In this document: in pieces, positions 31,994 through 40,263 of the stretch
Numbering within the stretch: position 1 is the first letter of the stretch
Layout of the letters: the number at the start of each line of letters is the position of its first letter
Source of the DNA: Flavobacterium sp. HJ-32-4
GTDB taxonomy: Bacteria; Bacteroidota; Bacteroidia; Flavobacteriales; Flavobacteriaceae
Assembly (NCBI RefSeq): GCF_022532105.1
Contig: NZ_CP092832.1
Location: 2,943,001-3,007,000 of the forward strand
Direction of reading: 5' to 3'
Length of the DNA: 64,000 nucleotides
Program-made: the position numbers and the translations under genes
The notes under the pieces: generated by a model
Seen by the model: only the letters and a program-made list of their open reading frames with translations
Databases searched by the model: none
What the model was told of the DNA's origin: nothing

Positions 31994-32812
31994 ATGTCTG
32001 ACATCACCACCAAGACGTACCGGAAACTCGCGCTTCGTGTAGGCAACGACGGTTTTTCGTTTGCGGTGACCGATACCCTTTCGCGCCGGGTGACGGCCTT
32101 CGAGCGTGTCGATTTTCCTGCCTCAGCGGCTATTGGATCGCCTGAGAAAACCGAAGGCCATTATTGGGACGCGTTTGTGCGCCATCCGGAGTTGGTACGC
32201 CCGTATGACGAAGTGGTCGTACTGCATGATAATCCGTTGAATACCTTCGTGCCCGAACCGCTGTTCGACGAAGAAGCGGCCGCGGGGTACCTGCAATACG
32301 GCACCCGGGTGTTCGCGACCGATACCTTCGCCCATGACCTATTGCAGCCACAGGGCATGGTGAATGTCTACATCCCCTACGCGCATATTAACAACTACCT
32401 GCTCGATCAATTTGAGTCGTTCGACTACCGCCATTCGGCCAGTGTGCTCGTGCCGCGGTTGTTGGATTTGTCGCGTAATGACTACAGCCGGCAGGTATTC
32501 GCACACTTTTCAGAGGCCTTGGTCGAAATTGTCGTGGCACAGAACGGACAGTTGCTGTTTTACAACGTCTTCGACTTTGTCTCTCCCGAAGACTTTCTGT
32601 ACTACCTTCTGTTCGCAGCCGAGCAGTTGTCGCTGAACCCCGAAGAATTCCAGCTACGTTTATTGGGCGATGTGACCGATGCCTCTCCCCTGTTTTCCAT
32701 CGCCTACCGCTATGTACGGAATGTATCATTGCTCGACACTTCGCCCCTGTCTGATCTGACCGGCGTGGACGCTGCAGCGGCCCGTCGTCACTTTATCGTA
32801 TTCCAGGCATGA
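31994..32812 (+). CDS. DUF3822 family protein
   Basis: The 272-aa protein starts MSDITTKTYRKLALRVG. It has an actin-like/ASKHA flavour (GNDGFSFAVTD near the start, YIPYAHINNYLLDQF, LLFYNVFDFVSPEDFLYYLLF). DUF3822 genes in Bacteroidota typically sit before rsmD, as here, where the stop overlaps the rsmD start (ATGA). A connection to ribosome or rRNA modification is plausible from this constant pairing, but the activity is unknown. Confidence 0.85.
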   Translation: MSDITTKTYRKLALRVGNDGFSFAVTDTLSRRVTAFERVDFPASAAIGSPEKTEGHYWDAFVRHPELVRPYDEVVVLHDNPLNTFVPEPLFDEEAAAGYLQYGTRVFATDTFAHDLLQPQGMVNVYIPYAHINNYLLDQFESFDYRHSASVLVPRLLDLSRNDYSRQVFAHFSEALVEIVVAQNGQLLFYNVFDFVSPEDFLYYLLFAAEQLSLNPEEFQLRLLGDVTDASPLFSIAYRYVRNVSLLDTSPLSDLTGVDAAAARRHFIVFQA

Positions 32813-33381
32813 GGATCATTTCCGGAAAATACCGCGGGCGACGGCTGACTGTGCCGAAAAACCTTCCGGTGCGGCCGACGACCGATATGAACCGGGAGAC
32901 CCTGTTCAATATCCTTAATAATTATTACGATTTCCCCGGCTTGCGTGTACTCGACCTGTTTGCGGGCACCGGGGGCGTCAGCTATGAATTTGCCTCAAGG
33001 GGTGCCGAAATCATCACAGCAGTGGACCAAAACGCTGGCTGTGCGCGTTTCATCCGGCAAACGGCTTCCGAACTGGATGTGCCGATTGAGGTGGTGCAGG
33101 GCGACGCGTTTAAATTCCTTGAAAAAAGCCGACTGGAATACGATGTGATCTTTGCCGATCCGTTTTACGACCTCGCGCAGGACGACTTTGAGAAAATCCA
33201 CCGCCTCATTTTTGAAAACGGACTGCTGTCGGCGGAAGGGATGTTCATCCTCGAACATTCCAAACAAACCTCGCTTGAACACCTCGACCATTTTTCCTTC
33301 AGTCGGAAGTATGGGAGTACCGTGTTTTCGTTCTTCGAATTCGAGGAAGAAGAGGAACTGAGTAATGGAGCAACTGAGTAA
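32809..33381 (+). CDS. rsmD: 16S rRNA (guanine(966)-N(2))-methyltransferase
   Basis: The 190-aa protein has RsmD hallmarks: MRIISGKYRGRRL at the N-terminus, RPTTDMNRETLFNIL, the SAM motif VLDLFAGTGGVSYEFASRGA, and the N-methyltransferase motif FADPFYD (DPPY variant). It methylates G966 of 16S rRNA during 30S assembly. The ATGA overlap with the DUF3822 gene implies translational coupling. Confidence 0.95.
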   Translation: MRIISGKYRGRRLTVPKNLPVRPTTDMNRETLFNILNNYYDFPGLRVLDLFAGTGGVSYEFASRGAEIITAVDQNAGCARFIRQTASELDVPIEVVQGDAFKFLEKSRLEYDVIFADPFYDLAQDDFEKIHRLIFENGLLSAEGMFILEHSKQTSLEHLDHFSFSRKYGSTVFSFFEFEEEEELSNGATE

Positions 33382-33494
33382 CTGAGAAGTTGAGGCAGGT
33401 ACTAGATAGGGTCGCTGGAACCCATGTCTAATCACCAACCACCAATAACCAACAACCAACTCCCATCTCCTATCCCCTAACTCAAAAAAAAAAA

Positions 33495-33788
33495 GCAGGC
33501 CTGTAAGCCGGATTCTGTACCCTTTCGGGCCCTTATCATTTATCTAGGCGAGCGGTTACCCGAACGCTCCATCCTCCTACCCTCCGGCTCGGACGGGCCG
33601 CCCTTAGCGCCGGTATACTTGGAGTTTCACCGCATAGAGTTTACCTGATTTCACTACAGCCGAACTGTACATCCTTTCTGTTGCACTTGTCCTTGCCCCG
33701 TTGCCGGGGCCGACGGGCGTTACCCGCTATGCTGCCCTTTGGTGTCCGGACTTTCCTCCAGCCGAAGCTGGCGATAAGGCGGCCTGCG
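33495..33788 (-). ncRNA. rnpB: RNase P RNA (class A)
   Basis: On minus the conserved GAGGAAAGTCCGGACACC (complement of 33741-33758) forms the 5' P4 strand and CR-I. ACAGAATCCGGCTTAC (complement of 33503-33518) gives the 3' CR-V region. The ends GCAGGCC.../...GGCCTGC form P1, and a T run (A run at 33484-33494 on plus) terminates it. The -7 box TATCTTTG on minus (33792-33799) sits directly upstream. Ends are approximate. Confidence 0.93.
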
Positions 33789-33791
33789 GCG

Positions 33792-33799
33792 CAAAGATA
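33792..33799 (-). promoter_or_regulatory. -7 promoter box of rnpB (TATCTTTG on minus)
   Basis: CAAAGATA on plus reads TATCTTTG on minus, a few bases before the RNase P RNA 5' end. Confidence 0.65.
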
Positions 33800-33959
33800 G
33801 GAGTTTGAGAGGAAATGAACAGTGACCGATTAACAATAGGAGTAGCGAATTAGATAATGAGATGATTAGAAAATTAGATAATGGGTTGAAGACCATGTAA
33901 GGAGTCCGGATTATAGAATGAATTAATTAGAAAATCTGACGAGACCGAACTGGTTGACT

Positions 33960-34110
33960 GCTCCAACTGAGACTCAGACTTTGACTGCGACTGAGACTGA
34001 GACTGAGACTGAGACTCCGACTCCGACTACCACAACTCCTCACCCATCACCCATCAACCATCAACCATGAACCATGAACTATGAACTATCAACCCTCAAC
34101 TCAACTACCC
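33960..34110. repeat. Hexamer (GAGACT) and heptamer (ACCATCA/AACCATG) tracts
   Basis: GAGACT/GCGACT/CCGACT hexamers at 33968-34020 are followed by CACCCAT/CAACCAT/GAACTAT heptamers to 34108. With 33800-33960, which is AT-rich and featureless, they fill the gap between rnpB and the next gene. Confidence 0.85.
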
Positions 34111-34190
34111 CTTTACAATTCTTTCCCAAAATTCTATAACCCCTTCCCCCACGCCTATCCGTAATTTTTCACTATCAAATTTACATACCC

Positions 34191-34514
34191 ATGGACTCAC
34201 AAATGTATCATTATGCCACGGTTTCGACGGCATTGAAAGAACTGAACGACAAAGGTTTCACTACCGATTTCAACCTCGAAGAGGAACGCATCAAAAACAA
34301 CCCCGACGGATTTGAAATCGTACATATCTACCGCTACGAGGGCGAAAGCGACCCCGGCGACGAAGCTACCGTATATGGGATTAAGTCGAGCGAAGGTGAA
34401 CTCGGCGTTTTTGTCGCCGGTGACCTTTCGATGGGCGAAAAAAGTGCCTCACGCGTGCTGCATGAACTCACCATCCGGGGACGGGAGAACCGTCCGCAAC
34501 AAGAGGGTGCATGA
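34191..34514 (+). CDS. Small conserved Bacteroidota protein (often mis-named phosphoribosylpyrophosphate synthetase)
   Basis: The 107-aa protein shows [29 protein letters not shown], then [35 protein letters not shown]. This matches a short family widespread in Bacteroidota that databases sometimes label PRPP synthetase, yet it has no PRPP-binding motif and is far too short. Function is unknown. Its stop overlaps the topoisomerase IB start (ATGA), so the two are co-expressed. Confidence 0.8.
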   Translation: MDSQMYHYATVSTALKELNDKGFTTDFNLEEERIKNNPDGFEIVHIYRYEGESDPGDEATVYGIKSSEGELGVFVAGDLSMGEKSASRVLHELTIRGRENRPQQEGA

Positions 34515-35650
34515 ACCGTCGGCCATCCCAACTTCTGAAAATCGGACGCGATGGGGTGCTGACAGCGCGTACGGTCGGACTCCGCTACGCCGGTTGTGGT
34601 GACCAGGGCATCTTTCGCAAGGGAACGCCCGGTGCCTTTCATTATGTCGACCACGACGGCCGCCGGATACGCGATACCGCCACCCTCGAACGCATCCGGC
34701 GACTGGTACTCCCTCCAGCCTGGCGGGACGTTTGGATCTCGCCCTTTGAGAACGGCCACCTGCAGGCGACGGGTATCGATTTGCGCGGCCGCAAACAATA
34801 CCGCTACCATTCCGACTGGAACGCCGTCCGCAACGAATCGAAGTTTTTTCGGATCAGCCAGTTTGCCTCCTGCCTGCCTGCCCTGCGCGACCAGGTCGAA
34901 CGCGACCTGAAGCGACACGGCATGCCTTATGAGAAAGTAGTGGCACTTGTAGTGAAACTCATGGAAACCACCCACATCCGCATTGGCAACAAAGCCTATA
35001 AACGGTTGTATGGCTCGTTCGGACTGACCACCCTTCACGACCGCCACGTGCGCACCGACGGCTCCGACATGACCTTCGCCTTCAACGGCAAAAAAGGCGT
35101 AAAGCACGAGATTGCACTCGACGACCCGCGGCTGATGCGACTGGTGGTAAAGTGCCGCGAAATTCCCGGACACGAACTGTTCCAATATTACGACCACGAA
35201 GGCCGACACCACTCAATCGGGTCGGCTGACGTGAACAACTATTTGAAACAAGTGACGGGCGAGGACTTCACCGCCAAGGACTTCCGTCTTTGGGCCGGTA
35301 CCGTGCGGGCTCTGGAAGCCTTCCTCGAATGCGAGCCTCCCGCTTCTGAAGCCGATTGCAAGCGGAAAGTAGCCACCGTGCTCGAGCAGGTCGCCCGAAA
35401 GTTAGGAAATACGCGTACCGTTTGCCGGAAATACTACGTACACCCTACGGTAATCGCGTCATTCGAAAGCGGATCCATCGGGAAATACCGGCCAACGGCG
35501 CATACCGGACGCCTGGCACCTACCGAACGGGCGTTAGTTAAACTTCTGGATAACGAAGAAACCGCAGGTCGGAAAAAAAAAGAGAACATTCCTGGCAGCC
35601 ATCGTCAACTACCACGACGCGTCTCAGACGCAGGCATCAATAGGGTGTAA
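34511..35650 (+). CDS. DNA topoisomerase IB
   Basis: The 379-aa protein is a poxvirus-like type IB topoisomerase: an N-terminal domain ([27 protein letters not shown]), catalytic-core Arg/Lys residues ([22 protein letters not shown]), [18 protein letters not shown], and the active-site Tyr in [11 protein letters not shown]. It relaxes supercoils by a 3'-phosphotyrosine intermediate. A run of nine A (35573-35581) lies near the 3' end, and the last ~22 codons after it look unlike a conserved tail. It is coupled to the preceding small gene. Confidence 0.92.
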   Translation: MNRRPSQLLKIGRDGVLTARTVGLRYAGCGDQGIFRKGTPGAFHYVDHDGRRIRDTATLERIRRLVLPPAWRDVWISPFENGHLQATGIDLRGRKQYRYHSDWNAVRNESKFFRISQFASCLPALRDQVERDLKRHGMPYEKVVALVVKLMETTHIRIGNKAYKRLYGSFGLTTLHDRHVRTDGSDMTFAFNGKKGVKHEIALDDPRLMRLVVKCREIPGHELFQYYDHEGRHHSIGSADVNNYLKQVTGEDFTAKDFRLWAGTVRALEAFLECEPPASEADCKRKVATVLEQVARKLGNTRTVCRKYYVHPTVIASFESGSIGKYRPTAHTGRLAPTERALVKLLDNEETAGRKKKENIPGSHRQLPRRVSDAGINRV

Positions 35651-36293
35651 TCTCAATGTTGAGCCTCAGGTTCTGCGTACTGTCAGCAGCGTCCTCCTCT
35701 AAAAAAACGCTGAATGAATTAGCCGTAACATTATGGATAACGACAGGCCCCCACAAATTGTTATCCAAACCCGCCTGCGTAAAGTCGTTGGAGGCGGTAG
35801 AATTACTTTGCAGCTCTACATTGATAAACTGGGAAGCGGAAAGTCCAAGGTTGTGCGTCACCAAAACATCATTCCATTTGGGAGAGGGGCTGCTTAACGT
35901 TGCCGAAACCGCGAATCCGTCAACGGTCAAAGGTGTTATTACAGACAACGGTCGGATATCCCCTACCACTACACTCATTATATAGGTGGGGTTAAACGGC
36001 TGCCAGCTTGTACCATCGAAACAATAATAGCCGGGTATCTTTATAGCGGCTGTCTGACTCGTCGTTGTACTTATAATCGTTGTGACATACACCATAGCAC
36101 CGGTTTGGGCGCTCGTATAGGTAAGTGCATTAAGTTCCGTTAGCGTCTTTCGGGGAACCATAATGCCATCTAAAGACGTACTTACGGCAGGGCTACCCAC
36201 GACGTCAAGTGTAGCCTGTGGCGTACTTGTGTTAATTCCGGTTTGGGCTGTGGCAAAAAGTGTGCTGAATAGAAAACAAACAAGATACTTCAT
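35637..36293 (-). CDS. Secreted protein, paralogue 3 of a tandem triplet
   Basis: The 218-aa protein has a signal peptide (MKYLVCFLFSTLFATAQ), then GINTSTPQATLDVVG, LDGIMVPRKTLTELNALTYTSAQTGAMVYVT, and a C-terminal beta-rich domain ending [10 protein letters not shown]. The early G-I-N/G-T-x-x-P-x-x-T-L-D/E-V motif is typical of Flavobacterial surface proteins related to phage-tail or autotransporter heads. No T9SS sorting domain is present. It overlaps the convergent topoisomerase end by 14 bases and is the last gene of the triplet. Confidence 0.8.
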   Translation of the reverse strand: MKYLVCFLFSTLFATAQTGINTSTPQATLDVVGSPAVSTSLDGIMVPRKTLTELNALTYTSAQTGAMVYVTTIISTTTSQTAAIKIPGYYCFDGTSWQPFNPTYIMSVVVGDIRPLSVITPLTVDGFAVSATLSSPSPKWNDVLVTHNLGLSASQFINVELQSNSTASNDFTQAGLDNNLWGPVVIHNVTANSFSVFLEEDAADSTQNLRLNIEITPY

Positions 36294-36294
36294 C

Positions 36295-36957
36295 TTAATA
36301 GGTACTTATTTCAAATACTATGGTTACGTTTTGTGGGGAACCTGCCGAATCTCGCGAAATAAAAGAAAAAGAGTTAGGCGTAATATTATAGGGAACCAAG
36401 TGCAAAAAATCGTTATCGCTGTTGTATTGCGCCATGTTAGAGTTTACATTGCTATACAGGCTCAGGCTGATAAACTGGTTACTTGTCAAATTCAGGTTGT
36501 GTGTGACCGTGTATATAACGTAGCTGGCTAAAACCTGTTTCGAGACCTGCGCCACCACACCTCCTACATTCGCACTAGGCGCTGTGTAGGTAACGGAAGG
36601 CGATCCCCCGAAAATATCACCATACAGCCCCCGACCATAATAGGTACGTCGTGAGTTCACTTTAATCCACTTGACGCCATTGAACCTGTAATAGGATACA
36701 CTGTTTACCTCCACGGTTTGTGCGCTGGTCGTGGTCGGCACTGCCGTAACATACACTAAGGCTCCGGCTTGGGAGGCCGTGTAGGTTTTGGCAGCCAGTT
36801 GATTACCTGTGAGCCTGGGTGGGATAACGCCATCCAGATAACCGGCACCGACAGTGTTCACCTCAAGCGTCGTTAGTGGAGTAGCCGTACCAATCCCTAC
36901 CTGACCATATCCTGTAATGACAAATAATAGCAACAAAAAACCAATAGAAAACCGCAT
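36295..36957 (-). CDS. Secreted protein, paralogue 2 of a tandem triplet
   Basis: I take the ATG at MRFSIGFLLLLF (220 aa); a TTG three codons earlier also fits. After a signal peptide (cut near GYGQ) comes VGIGTATPLTTLEVNTVG, then GVIPPRLTGNQLAAKTYTASQAGALVYVT, a FNGVKWIKVNS segment, and a C-terminal beta domain with YTVTHNLNLTSNQFISL. This matches its neighbours domain for domain. Its stop is one base from the start of the next paralogue. Confidence 0.8.
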   Translation of the reverse strand: MRFSIGFLLLLFVITGYGQVGIGTATPLTTLEVNTVGAGYLDGVIPPRLTGNQLAAKTYTASQAGALVYVTAVPTTTSAQTVEVNSVSYYRFNGVKWIKVNSRRTYYGRGLYGDIFGGSPSVTYTAPSANVGGVVAQVSKQVLASYVIYTVTHNLNLTSNQFISLSLYSNVNSNMAQYNSDNDFLHLVPYNITPNSFSFISRDSAGSPQNVTIVFEISTY

Positions 36958-36962
36958 GGACT

Positions 36963-37655
36963 TCAATAATTAGTTATTTTAAAGACGAAAGTGAGGTTCT
37001 GAACCGGTGCCGCAAAAGCCCATTCCTGCAAGATGAATCGAAACGAATTCGGGGTTACATCGTATACCACGATTTCCTTTATAGCCTGGGAATTATCTGC
37101 ATCGTTTTGTGTGCCATAGCATACTGCGCTTACATTAACGCGCTGACTGCCTTGTAAATTAAGGTTGTGAACTATACTGACTTCAAAGTCCGCTCCACGC
37201 TGCGTTCTGGTAGCGGACACCACACAGCCGGTTATACCTGTAATCGACTGCGTGCCCGTAATCGGAACGATATCACCGTATGTGACACTACCGTAATAAT
37301 TTTCATGGAAAGCCACCCAGCGGGTGCCGTTAAAAAAATACAATCCCGGCCTTTTGACTTCTCTGGTTTGAGTGGTTGTAGTGGTAGGCGCAGCGGTAAC
37401 ATATATCATAGCACCTACATTTTGGCTTGCGTAAGTTTTCGCCGTTAATTGATTTCCTGTCACGCGCGGAGGAATCAATCCGTCCATAATTGATGGCGTA
37501 GAGGCACTTCCAACAATATCAAGTGTACTGGCAGGATTGGTGGTTCCGATGCCCACCTGTGCGTGTGACGTAATTGAGAGTAACAGCAAAGGCACCAGTA
37601 AAAAGCCGAACCAGCGAGCCCTTTTAGTGGTAATCACAAATACTTTATCGTCCAT
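36963..37655 (-). CDS. Secreted protein, paralogue 1 of a tandem triplet
   Basis: The 230-aa protein has a longer N-terminus (MDDKVFVITTKRARWFG) before the hydrophobic signal (cut after SHAQ). It then follows the shared plan: VGIGTTNPASTLDIVG, GLIPPRVTGNQLTAKTYASQNVGAMIYVT, FFNGTRWVAFHE, VSIVHNLNLQGSQRVNV, ending LTFVFKITNY. It leads a three-gene run created by duplication. The proteins may assemble together at the surface, but nothing here shows how they are anchored. Confidence 0.8.
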   Translation of the reverse strand: MDDKVFVITTKRARWFGFLLVPLLLLSITSHAQVGIGTTNPASTLDIVGSASTPSIMDGLIPPRVTGNQLTAKTYASQNVGAMIYVTAAPTTTTTQTREVKRPGLYFFNGTRWVAFHENYYGSVTYGDIVPITGTQSITGITGCVVSATRTQRGADFEVSIVHNLNLQGSQRVNVSAVCYGTQNDADNSQAIKEIVVYDVTPNSFRFILQEWAFAAPVQNLTFVFKITNY

Positions 37656-37952
37656 ACCGACTAGTAATTAACGTTTTTAAAAATGCGCTATCAAACGGCA
37701 TAAATGCCATATATGTACCTGATTTATAATTATTTAAACAGACTCTATGGCGTGGTAAAATTAAGGCAGCTACAGACGTCGAACTAAAGAAAAGGGTACT
37801 TTGTCTGAATTCGGTTACTTTGGTGGCATAAGTGGTAGAAAAAATGGCGTATCCTGACAACTCCATTATTAGGTTGTCGACAGTCACGGAAGTGTAAGTC
37901 CTAAAAATCGCGTGAAAGATAAAAGCACACGCAAAAACCATATCCAAAATAC
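37656..37952. other. Intergenic stretch with no recognised feature
   Basis: About 300 bases between the secreted-protein triplet and dnaX. A minus-strand frame crosses it but overlaps the dnaX promoter and shows no signal or family, so nothing is annotated. Confidence 0.6.
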
Positions 37953-37960
37953 TATCTTTG
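37953..37960 (+). promoter_or_regulatory. -7 promoter box of dnaX (TATCTTTG)
   Basis: TATCTTTG lies seven bases before the dnaX ATG. Confidence 0.65.
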
Positions 37961-37967
37961 TGCCTCA

Positions 37968-39053
37968 ATGGAACAGTTCATCGTATCAGCCCGGAAATAC
38001 CGCCCGCAGACCTTCAAGGACGTGGTCGGACAACAGGCTATTACGAACACCCTACTGAACGCCATCGAAACCAACCACTTGGGTTCGGCCCTATTGTTTA
38101 CGGGGCCACGGGGCGTCGGAAAAACCACCTGTGCGCGGATTCTGGCCCGGAAGATCAACCAACCGGGGTATGACGATCCGAACGAAGATTTCACCTTCAA
38201 TGTATTCGAACTCGATGCCGCGTCGAACAACTCAGTCGACGACATCCGGAACCTGATCGACCAGGTACGCATCCCGCCGCAGACCGGACAATATAAAGTA
38301 TACATCATCGACGAGGTGCACATGCTGTCGTCGGCCGCCTTCAACGCCTTTCTCAAAACACTGGAGGAACCGCCGAAACATGCCATCTTCATCCTGGCGA
38401 CGACCGAGAAACACAAAATCCTGCCGACCATTTTGTCGCGCTGCCAGATCTTCGACTTCCGCCGTATCACCGTGCAGGATGCCAAAGAACACCTGGCGGA
38501 TGTGGCGAAAAGCCAGGGCGTGACCTTCGAAGACGATGCCCTGCACATCATCGCCCAAAAGGCTGACGGTGCCATGCGCGATGCCCTCTCGATTTTTGAC
38601 CGGGTGGTATCGTATTGCGGCAACCACTTAACGCGACAGGCGGTAGCGGAGAACCTCAACGTACTCGACTACGAAACCTATGTGCGGGTCACCGACCTTA
38701 TCCTGGCCAACCGTATTCCTGACCTGCTGCTCGCCTATAACGACGTGCTGGCACGCGGGTTTGACGGACACCATTTCATCGCCGGACTCGCCTCGCATTT
38801 CCGCGACCTGTTGGTGTGCCAGACACCTTCTACCCTGCCGTTACTCGAAGCGGGTGAAGCGGCCCAACGCCTTTACGCGGCCCAATGCCAGAAAGCCGAT
38901 GCACGCACCTGGCTGACCTTCATCGATATCGCGAATGATTGCGATCTCAAATACAAAACCTCACAAAACCAGCGCCTGCTGGTAGAACTTTGCCTCATGC
39001 AACTTGCCTCGGTCACTTTTGACGGAGAAAAAAAAAAGTTGACGGGTATATAA
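37968..39053 (+). CDS. dnaX: DNA polymerase III subunit gamma (zero-frame product of dnaX)
   Basis: Without slippage translation ends at TAA 39051, four sense codons after the slippery AAG, giving a 361-aa clamp-loader ATPase. Its length and end point are comparable with E. coli gamma (431 aa), which also terminates just past the frameshift site. It contains the AAA+ domains I-III (domain III around LLAYNDVLARGFDGHHFIAGLASHFRDLL) and should assemble into the clamp loader that places the beta clamp on DNA. Confidence 0.85.
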   Translation: MEQFIVSARKYRPQTFKDVVGQQAITNTLLNAIETNHLGSALLFTGPRGVGKTTCARILARKINQPGYDDPNEDFTFNVFELDAASNNSVDDIRNLIDQVRIPPQTGQYKVYIIDEVHMLSSAAFNAFLKTLEEPPKHAIFILATTEKHKILPTILSRCQIFDFRRITVQDAKEHLADVAKSQGVTFEDDALHIIAQKADGAMRDALSIFDRVVSYCGNHLTRQAVAENLNVLDYETYVRVTDLILANRIPDLLLAYNDVLARGFDGHHFIAGLASHFRDLLVCQTPSTLPLLEAGEAAQRLYAAQCQKADARTWLTFIDIANDCDLKYKTSQNQRLLVELCLMQLASVTFDGEKKKLTGI

Positions 39054-40006
39054 TTCCGGCGGAAAGGCTGGGAGAAGTTGGCAAAGAAGAAGTCGAAAGT
39101 CGAAAGTCTGAAGTCGAAAGTGGCGTAGCTGTTTCCCTTGACGTAGATGTTCATTTTGAATTGAATGGCCCGGCATTGGAAGGAGTTGGCAGTGGACAGT
39201 TGGCAGTGGGCAGCGAAGAAGTGGGCAGTGACGTCGCTACTTCAATTGACGTAAATGTTCATTTTGAGGTAGATGGTCCAGCCACGGTGGAAGAAGTGGG
39301 CAGTGTACAGTCGGCAGTAGACCGTGAAGAAAATACCTCAGTTGACGTGGAAGTCCATTTTGAAGTGGACGGTCCGGCGACGATAGAAGAAGTGGGCAGT
39401 CGGAAGTCGGAAGTAGACAGTGAAGAAAGTACTTCCCTTGACGTGGATGGTTCTATTGAAACGGAGCTTCCGGAGGTGACGGGGAATGCTGCAAGGCCGG
39501 TAGCGCCAGTAAAACCGGAAATGGGCGCAGGGCCGACGGGTGAGGCGCGGATTTCGGCCTACTCGTTATCCGGACTCAAAGCGCGGAAGGAGTTGGAGAA
39601 ACAACAGGCCGCGCGGCCGAGTTCCGACCAGCAGTTACCGACCGAGCCGTTCAACGAGACCGACCTCATGCTGCAATGGAACAAGTATGCCCAACGCCTG
39701 AGCGACAAAGGCCAAAAGATTATGGAATCACTGATGCTCATCAGTGACCCGAAACTCGACGGGGCGCGCATCATCCACGAATTGCCGAACGGCAGTGCCG
39801 CCGGGGAGTTCGAAGACGGCAAACTCGAATTATTGGGGTATTTGCGGGGGAAACTCCACAACCACGACATCACCATCGACGTCATCGTCAACGAAAAGAT
39901 GGACAACCGCCGGGCCTTCACCGCCCAGGACAAATACAACCGCCTGAACGAAATCAACCCGAATCTGGATTTGTTGAGAAGGACTTTTGATTTGGATTTG
40001 CAGTAG
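37968..40006 (+). CDS. dnaX: DNA polymerase III subunit tau (via -1 frameshift in dnaX)
   Basis: The zero frame encodes the clamp-loader ATPase: Walker A GPRGVGKTT, DEVHMLSSAAFNAFLKTLEEPP, and sensor ATTEKHKILPTILSRC. The four-Cys zinc module of E. coli DnaX is absent. At A AAA AAG (39032-39038) the -1 frame is open through to 40006. Joining at the slip gives 357 + 322 = 679 aa. The shifted part holds a repetitive acidic linker (DVDVHFELNGPALEGVGS, DVNVHFEVDGPATVEEVGS, DVEVHFEVDGPATIEEVGS) and a C-terminal domain (LMLQWNKYAQRLSDKGQKIMESL...LNEINPNLDLLRRTFDLDL). That domain is probably the tau domain contacting the polymerase alpha subunit. The fusion is inferred from frame and phase. Confidence 0.8.
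39024..39071 (+). promoter_or_regulatory. dnaX -1 recoding signal
   Basis: A run of ten A (39028-39037) followed by G contains A AAA AAG in the zero-frame phase used by E. coli dnaX. A small downstream stem (CCGGC 39056-39060 with GCTGG 39067-39071, one G-U) lies 17 bases after it, and GGAG is just upstream. The A10 run could alternatively cause transcriptional slippage. Confidence 0.7.
39077..39440. repeat. Simple-repeat tract inside the tau linker
   Basis: GTCGAAA/GTCTGAA heptamers (39089-39122) and repeated blocks of about 80-90 bases such as GTTGGCAGTGGACAG / GTGGGCAGTGTACAG form the linker of the shifted frame. They are the same style of sequence as the intergenic tracts but stay open in the tau frame. 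Confidence 0.75.
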
Positions 40007-40263
40007 AAGGAGTTAGGAGCGAGGGGCGAGTAGCAAGGAGCAAGAAGCAAAACCCACACTCCTGCCGTTCAACCAAACGACCAAAACATCAAGCGGGTGC
40101 GAAGCCAACCCAAAACTCAACACACTACCCCCAAAGATGCGGGCGTCTCGCCGGTACCTTTTCCTCGACTGAATTCCCAATCCGCAGCCATTGGAAAAAT
40201 AAATCATACAGCATTTTACTGTAATTACTAACTTCCAACCGCAAAACCACTACCCTCCCTCCC

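Noticed and set aside
35573..35650. A9 run in topoisomerase IB as a second programmed frameshift
   Set aside because: No extended conserved frame lies beyond it; the alternative frame only runs into the opposite gene. It could still be a sequencing or natural length variant.
37645..37968. 107-codon minus-strand frame upstream of dnaX
   Set aside because: It overlaps the dnaX promoter box and ATG and shows no recognisable feature.
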